From JAQBXX01 sp963925015 (GTDB taxonomy: Bacteria; Pseudomonadota; Gammaproteobacteria; SURF-13), in the NCBI GenBank assembly GCA_963925015.1, contig CAWUTX010000034.1:1-10511 (forward strand): DNA of 10,511 bases. Reading direction: 5' to 3'. This document shows, in pieces, positions 6,370-10,511 of the stretch (position 1 is the first letter of the stretch; the number at the start of each line of letters is the position of its first letter). Both the position numbers and the translations under genes were made by a program. Under the pieces are notes generated by a model. That model was not told the DNA's origin and made no database searches. It saw only the letters and a list, made by a program, of their open reading frames with translations.

Positions 6370-6736
6370 GCTGTTTGGCGGGGTCACGGTCGGCCGCTAC
6401 TGCGGCGTCGATCAGCGCGGTCAGGCGCGCAGCGCGCACGACACTCTCGTCATGCACAAAACGTAGTTGAGGCACTATGCGCAGGCGCAGGCGCTTCGCC
6501 AGCGCCCGCCGCAAAAAGCCCGCTGCATGGTTCAATCCTTGCAAACTCTTGCGGAGATCATGAGCATCATCCAGCAGGGTAATGAATATCTTGGCGTGCA
6601 CCATATCGCGCGAGATTTCAACACGGGAAACCGTCACCATGCCGATGCGCGGATCCTGCAACTCGCTCTGAACCAGAGCGGCGATATCGCGCTTGATCTC
6701 TTCGGCAATGCGTAGGGTGCGGCTGTATTCTTTCAT
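6356..6736 (-). CDS. rbfA: 30S ribosome-binding factor A
   Basis: The protein has 126 residues (E. coli 133), begins MKEYSRTLRIAEEIKRDIA and continues ELQDPRIGMVTVSRVEIS, both characteristic of RbfA. Next comes the single KH-like fold with AKIFITLLD and LRLRIVPQLRFVHDES. RbfA binds immature 30S subunits and helps mature the 5' end of 16S rRNA and helix 44; it is important in the cold. The Shine-Dalgarno sequence is weak (region around 6740-6750), even though the gene follows a 106-bp spacer filled by a repeat hairpin, unlike the close spacing elsewhere in the operon. The 3' end overlaps truB. Confidence 0.95.
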   Translation of the reverse strand: MKEYSRTLRIAEEIKRDIAALVQSELQDPRIGMVTVSRVEISRDMVHAKIFITLLDDAHDLRKSLQGLNHAAGFLRRALAKRLRLRIVPQLRFVHDESVVRAARLTALIDAAVAADRDPAKQHDKP

Positions 6737-6750
6737 ATTTAAAGACAGGG

Positions 6751-6848
6751 GCGAGTGGCTAGTGGCGAGTAGCTAGGGGCGCAACATTAAAGTTCATCCT
6801 GTTTTTCCTAGCTACTAGCCACTCGCTACTCGCCACTAATGACTAGAG
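6751..6848. repeat. Inverted pair of imperfect heptamer tandem repeats between infB and rbfA
   Basis: The left arm is four 7-bp units: GCGAGTG, GCTAGTG, GCGAGTA, GCTAGGG (6751-6778). The right arm is six units of the complementary type: CCTAGCT, ACTAGCC, ACTCGCT, ACTCGCC, ACTAATG, ACTAGAG (6807-6848). The arms can pair: 6771-6777 with 6807-6813 (7 bp) and 6751-6763 with 6814-6826 (13 bp). This leaves a 7-nt bulge (one repeat unit) and a 28-30 nt loop. The last unit runs over the infB stop codon. No ORF and no transposase-type sequence is present. Similar GCGAGTG/GCTAGTG-like arrays occur, as far as I recall, dispersed in other proteobacterial genomes. Function is unknown; an mRNA-stabilising, attenuating or REP-like role is possible. 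Confidence 0.85.
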
Positions 6849-9329
6849 TTTACGTGTTACCTGCACGCGTTCGAATACCTCGATCTGGTCGCCGGGTTTG
6901 ACGTCGTTGTAGTTCTTGACGCCGATGCCGCATTCGGTGCCCGAGCGCACTTCGTTCACATCGTCCTTGAAGCGGCGCAGTGACTCCAGCTCACCCTGAT
7001 AGATCACCACGTTATCGCGCAGCACACGGATGGGGTTATTGCGCCGCACCACACCTTCCGACACGATACAGCCCGCGATCGCGCCCAGTTTGGATGACTT
7101 GAAGACGTCGCGCACCTCGGCCAGGCCAACGATCTGCTCCTGGAATTCCGGCGCCAGCATGCCGGTCATCGCGGCGCGCACTTCGTCGATCGCGTTATAG
7201 ATCACGCTGTAGTAGCGCAGATCCACGCCGTGCTCGGACACCAGCCGCCGCGCCGTGACGTCGGCGCGCGTGTTAAAACCGACCAGCAGGGCGCGCGAGG
7301 CCATGGCGAGAGTGACATCAGATTCGTTGATGCCGCCCACGCCGCTGGAGAGAATTCTCACCCGCACCTCGTCCGTGGACAACTTCTTCAGCGACTCCGT
7401 AAGCGCCTCGGCGGAGCCCTGCACGTCGGCCTTGATGATGATATTGAGCGTGCTGAGCTTGCCTTCTTCGAGTTGGGTGAAGACATTTTCCGGCGTCACC
7501 GCGCGTTCGCGTGCGAGCTTTACATCGCGGAATTTGCCTTGGCGGAACAGCGCGATCTCGCGCGCCTTGCGCTCGTCCTTCACCACCAGCACGTCGTCGC
7601 CCGCATTGGGCGTGCCGGATAATCCCAGCACCACCACCGGCACCGACGGCCCGGCTTCGTCCACCTGCGCGCCGTTTTCGTCCAGCAGCGCACGCACACG
7701 TCCGAACTCGGAACCGGCCAGCAGCATATCGCCCTTGCGCAGCACGCCGTTCTGCACCAGCACTGTGGCGACCGGGCCGCGACCCTTGTCTAGGCTCGAC
7801 TCCACCACTACGCCGGAGGCCGCAACATCCTTGTGTGCCTTGAGCTCCAGCACCTCGGCCTGTACCAGAATCGCATCGAGCAGGGCATCGACACCGGCGC
7901 CGGTCTTGGCCGAGACGCTGGCGAAAATCGTATCGCCGCCCCAGTCATCAGGGACCACCTCGTGCGTGACGAGCTCCTGCCGCACGCGCTCCGCGTCGGC
8001 CTCGGGTTTGTCGATCTTGTTCACCGCCACCACGATGGGCACGGAGGCGGCCTTGGCGTGCTGAATCGCCTCGATGGTCTGCGGCATGACGCCGTCGTCG
8101 GCGGCGACCACTAATACTACAATATCGGTGAGTTTGGCGCCGCGCGCGCGCATCGCGGTGAAAGCGGCGTGGCCGGGCGTATCGAGAAAGGTAATCATGC
8201 CCTTCGGCGTTTCCACATGGTAGGCGCCGATGTGCTGCGTGATGCCGCCCGCCTCGCCCTTCGCCACCTTGGTGCGGCGGATGTAATCGAGCAGCGAGGT
8301 CTTGCCGTGATCCACGTGGCCCATGATGGTCACCACCGGCGCGCGTGCAAACTGCTCGCCCACCTGTTCTTCCTGACCCAGCTCCGCCTCCAGTTCATTC
8401 TCTGCCAGCAGCTTGGCGACGTGGCCCATTTCCTCGACCACAATCGCGGCGGTGGCCTGGTCGATGACCTGGTTGATGGTGGCCATGCTGCCGAGCTTCA
8501 TCATCACCTTAATGACTTCGGCGGCCTTCACCGACATGCGTTGCGCGAGCTCCGCCACCGTGATGGTTTCCGGAATGCCTACCTCATGCACGATAGGTGC
8601 GGTGGGACGTTCGAAGCTATGCTTGGGCGCACCGCTCATCACCACGCCGCTGGCGCGGTGTTTTTTCTTGCGTCGGCCGGTGATATCGGCGGCGATGTGC
8701 AACTCTTCGCGGCCATACTTGGTGCCGCCATCGCGTGCGCCACGCCACTTGGGCTTCTTCTCAACCTTGTCAGGCACGGTCGGCTTGGCGGGTGTCACCA
8801 CTACGGCGACAGGGGCAACGGCGCCCTTGGGGGTGGGCTCCTGCTCGGCCTTGAGCTTGGCCTCGGCCTGCAACCGGGTATCTTCTGCAAGACGCGCGGT
8901 GACCTGCGCCTCGGCCTTCAGCTTTTCTTCAAGCTGCTGCTCTGCCTCTACTGCGGCACGCTGCACCGCCTCTTCCGCCGCCACGCGCTCGGCGTCTTCG
9001 CTTTCGAGCACACTGCGTTTGACGTAGGTGCGCTTCTTGCGCACTTCGACGTTGACCGTCTTCACCTTGCCCTGTGCGCCCGTGTGCTTGAGCGCACTCA
9101 CCGTCTTGCGTTTCAAGGTGATCTTGCGCGGCTCGGCGGCGCCGGCGTCATGCTCCTCACCCGCGCCGTGGCTGCGCCTCAAATAGGCCAGTAGCTGCAC
9201 CTTTTCACTGTCGTTGATGGCGTCGTCGGCGCCCTTCTCCGCGAAACCCGCCTCGCCCAACTGCACCAGCAAGCGGTCAACGGAGATGCCCACCACATCA
9301 GCGAACTGCTTTACGGTAACGTCAGCCAT
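6843..9329 (-). CDS. infB: Translation initiation factor IF-2
   Basis: This GTPase brings fMet-tRNA to the 30S subunit and promotes subunit joining. It has 828 residues (E. coli IF2-alpha about 890). The order is IF2 N-domain (1-55), a basic associated segment (about 66-106), an Ala/Glu/Lys-rich probable coiled coil (about 110-165), a Pro-rich linker (about 165-195) and a second N-type helical domain (about 250-305). The G domain follows: G1 GHVDHGKT (337-344), G2 around GGIT (361-364), G3 DTPGH (383-387), G4 NKID (437-440), G5 SAK (473-475). The C-terminal half is the beta-barrel and fMet-tRNA-binding domains. The start is 8 nt after nusA, with only a weak GAGA, which suggests coupling. The TAG stop lies in the heptamer repeat. 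Confidence 0.98.
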   Translation of the reverse strand: MADVTVKQFADVVGISVDRLLVQLGEAGFAEKGADDAINDSEKVQLLAYLRRSHGAGEEHDAGAAEPRKITLKRKTVSALKHTGAQGKVKTVNVEVRKKRTYVKRSVLESEDAERVAAEEAVQRAAVEAEQQLEEKLKAEAQVTARLAEDTRLQAEAKLKAEQEPTPKGAVAPVAVVVTPAKPTVPDKVEKKPKWRGARDGGTKYGREELHIAADITGRRKKKHRASGVVMSGAPKHSFERPTAPIVHEVGIPETITVAELAQRMSVKAAEVIKVMMKLGSMATINQVIDQATAAIVVEEMGHVAKLLAENELEAELGQEEQVGEQFARAPVVTIMGHVDHGKTSLLDYIRRTKVAKGEAGGITQHIGAYHVETPKGMITFLDTPGHAAFTAMRARGAKLTDIVVLVVAADDGVMPQTIEAIQHAKAASVPIVVAVNKIDKPEADAERVRQELVTHEVVPDDWGGDTIFASVSAKTGAGVDALLDAILVQAEVLELKAHKDVAASGVVVESSLDKGRGPVATVLVQNGVLRKGDMLLAGSEFGRVRALLDENGAQVDEAGPSVPVVVLGLSGTPNAGDDVLVVKDERKAREIALFRQGKFRDVKLARERAVTPENVFTQLEEGKLSTLNIIIKADVQGSAEALTESLKKLSTDEVRVRILSSGVGGINESDVTLAMASRALLVGFNTRADVTARRLVSEHGVDLRYYSVIYNAIDEVRAAMTGMLAPEFQEQIVGLAEVRDVFKSSKLGAIAGCIVSEGVVRRNNPIRVLRDNVVIYQGELESLRRFKDDVNEVRSGTECGIGVKNYNDVKPGDQIEVFERVQVTRKL

Positions 9330-9337
9330 TTATATTC

Positions 9338-10511
9338 TCAGGAACCTTGGTCTTCGTTAGCGAACCACGGCGCGCGCGCCGTCATGATGAGCTGGCTGGC
9401 GCGCTCCTTGTCCATACCGTCAATATCGAGCAGGTCATCCACGGCCTGCTCGGCGAGGTCTTCCATGGTCACTATGCCACGGCTGGCCAGTCGCTGCGCG
9501 AGGCGCGGGTCCATACCTTCCATGGCCAGCAGATCGGGCGCGGCCTGCGCCGTGCCCAGCACCTCTTCGCTGGCGATGGCGCGCGTGAGCAGTACGTCTT
9601 TGGCGCGGCTGCGCAGTTCCTCCACCATCTGCTCGTCGAACTCTTCGACGGCGAGCATCTCCTGCGTCGGCACGTAGGCCACTTCTTCAATACTCGAAAA
9701 GCCTTCCTGCACCAGAATCACGGCGACGTCTTCGTCCACATCGAGCTGATCCATGAACAGCTTGCGCAGCACTTCGGATTCGCCCTCGCTCTTTTCCTCG
9801 GCCTGCGTCTCGGTCATCACGTTCAGCTCCCAGCCGGTGAGCTGGCTGGCGAGGCGCACGTTCTGGCCGTTGCGCCCAATGGCCTGCGAGAGCTGGTCTT
9901 CGGCCACGGCCACATCCATACTGTGTGTTTCCTCGTCCACCACGATGGACTGCACCTCGGCGGGCGACATGGCGTTGATCACGTACTGCGCCGGATTTTC
10001 ATTCCACAGGATGATGTCCACGCGCTCGCCCGCGAGTTCGCCCGACACCGCCTGCACGCGCGAGCCGCGCATGCCGACACACGCGCCGACGGGATCGATG
10101 CGCGCATCGTTACCCTTGACGCCGATCTTGGCGCGCAGACCGGGGTCGCGCGCGGCGCCCTTGATCTCGATCAGACCGGCGCCGATTTCTGGCACCTCCA
10201 GCTTGAACAATTCAATCAGCAATTCAGGCGCGGTGCGGCTGATAAACAACTGCGGGCCGCGCGCCTCGGCGCGCACCTCGCGCAGGTAACCGCGCAGGCG
10301 GTCGCCCGGACGCGCCGGCTCGCGCGGAATCATGTCGTCGCGGCTGACCAGCGCCTCGACGTTGTTGCCGAGATCCAGCAGTACGTTGCCGCGCTCGACG
10401 CGCTTCACCACGCCGGTGACCAGTTCGCCCACACGCTCCTGGTACGCCTCCACCACCTGCGCACGCTCGGCCTCGCGCACCTTCTGCACGATCACCTGCT
10501 TTGCACCCTGC
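9338..10511 (-). CDS. nusA: Transcription termination/antitermination protein NusA (5' end outside window)
   Basis: The last 390 residues are present; a full NusA is about 495, so roughly 105 N-terminal residues (RNA polymerase-binding domain) lie beyond the right edge. The frame is open to the last base and reads QGAKQVIVQKVREAER, matching the end of that domain, so the GTG at 10495 is not a true start. Next come the S1 domain (GELVTGVVKRVERGNVLLDL), the KH1 motif GACVGMRGSRVQAV, the KH2 motif AIGRNGQNVRLASQL, and two C-terminal acidic helix-hairpin-helix repeats (around LDVDEDVAVILVQEGF and the second ending DIDGMDKERASQLI). NusA binds RNA polymerase and nascent RNA and controls pausing, termination and antitermination. 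infB follows 8 nt later. Confidence 0.97.
   Translation of the reverse strand, partial: QGAKQVIVQKVREAERAQVVEAYQERVGELVTGVVKRVERGNVLLDLGNNVEALVSRDDMIPREPARPGDRLRGYLREVRAEARGPQLFISRTAPELLIELFKLEVPEIGAGLIEIKGAARDPGLRAKIGVKGNDARIDPVGACVGMRGSRVQAVSGELAGERVDIILWNENPAQYVINAMSPAEVQSIVVDEETHSMDVAVAEDQLSQAIGRNGQNVRLASQLTGWELNVMTETQAEEKSEGESEVLRKLFMDQLDVDEDVAVILVQEGFSSIEEVAYVPTQEMLAVEEFDEQMVEELRSRAKDVLLTRAIASEEVLGTAQAAPDLLAMEGMDPRLAQRLASRGIVTMEDLAEQAVDDLLDIDGMDKERASQLIMTARAPWFANEDQGS

Noticed and set aside
6751..6848. The repeat region considered as a CRISPR array or an intrinsic terminator.
   Set aside because: Units are 7 bp with no spacers, which excludes CRISPR; the stem has a long loop and no T-run following on the minus strand, and the operon continues into rbfA.
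7255..8064. Plus-strand open frame of 269 codons, Ser/Thr/Arg-rich.
   Set aside because: It is antisense to the G-domain and C-terminal part of infB; a typical shadow frame.
8169..9194. Plus-strand open frame of 341 codons, His/Leu/Gly-rich.
   Set aside because: It is fully antisense to infB; the composition is what the complement of a GC-rich gene gives, with no recognisable domain.
9338..10495. NusA starting at GTG 10495.
   Set aside because: The frame stays open to the window edge and encodes QGAKQ, matching the end of the NusA N-terminal domain, so the gene is simply cut by the edge.

Overview
The window looks like chromosomal DNA from a fairly GC-rich gammaproteobacterium. The basis is the gene order nusA-infB-rbfA-truB-rpsO-pnp on the minus strand and NusA, PNPase and S15 sequences that closely resemble gammaproteobacterial family members. 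The NusA keeps the two C-terminal acidic repeats typical of that class. I cannot name the genus from sequence alone.

Right two thirds (2923-10511, all minus strand): the transcription/translation operon. Read in the direction of transcription it holds nusA (5' end cut by the window edge), infB, rbfA, truB, rpsO and pnp. The genes are tightly packed: nusA-infB are 8 nt apart and rbfA-truB overlap. There are two exceptions. A 106-bp gap between infB and rbfA holds a heptamer repeat arranged as a large hairpin. A 99-bp gap before rpsO holds a good candidate sigma70 promoter. A hairpin spans the end of rpsO, with the stop codon in its loop. Together the genes cover transcription elongation/antitermination, initiation, 30S maturation, tRNA pseudouridylation, a 30S protein and RNA decay.

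Middle (2528-2922): a small plus-strand gene for a double-CDGSH iron-sulfur protein, with its own TATAAT box and a strong GGAGG ribosome-binding site. It converges on pnp, and two hairpins lie between the two genes.

Left (1-2527, minus strand): a second gene cluster reading away from the CDGSH gene. It encodes a FetA-type ABC ATPase and a FetB-type permease (putative iron exporter), then a damaged-looking reading frame of unknown function, then a DUF3429-type membrane protein, then the start of a probable GNAT acetyltransferase that runs off the left edge. Three of the junctions are 4-nt ATGA overlaps, so the cluster looks translationally coupled. The divergent pairing of a putative iron exporter with an Fe-S protein suggests an iron-homeostasis or oxidative-stress locus (inference).

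I found no mobile element, CRISPR array, tRNA or clearly new multi-gene system. The items most worth a second look are the frame-disrupted ORF at 613-1053, the heptamer hairpin inside the operon at 6751-6848, and the hairpin around the rpsO stop codon.
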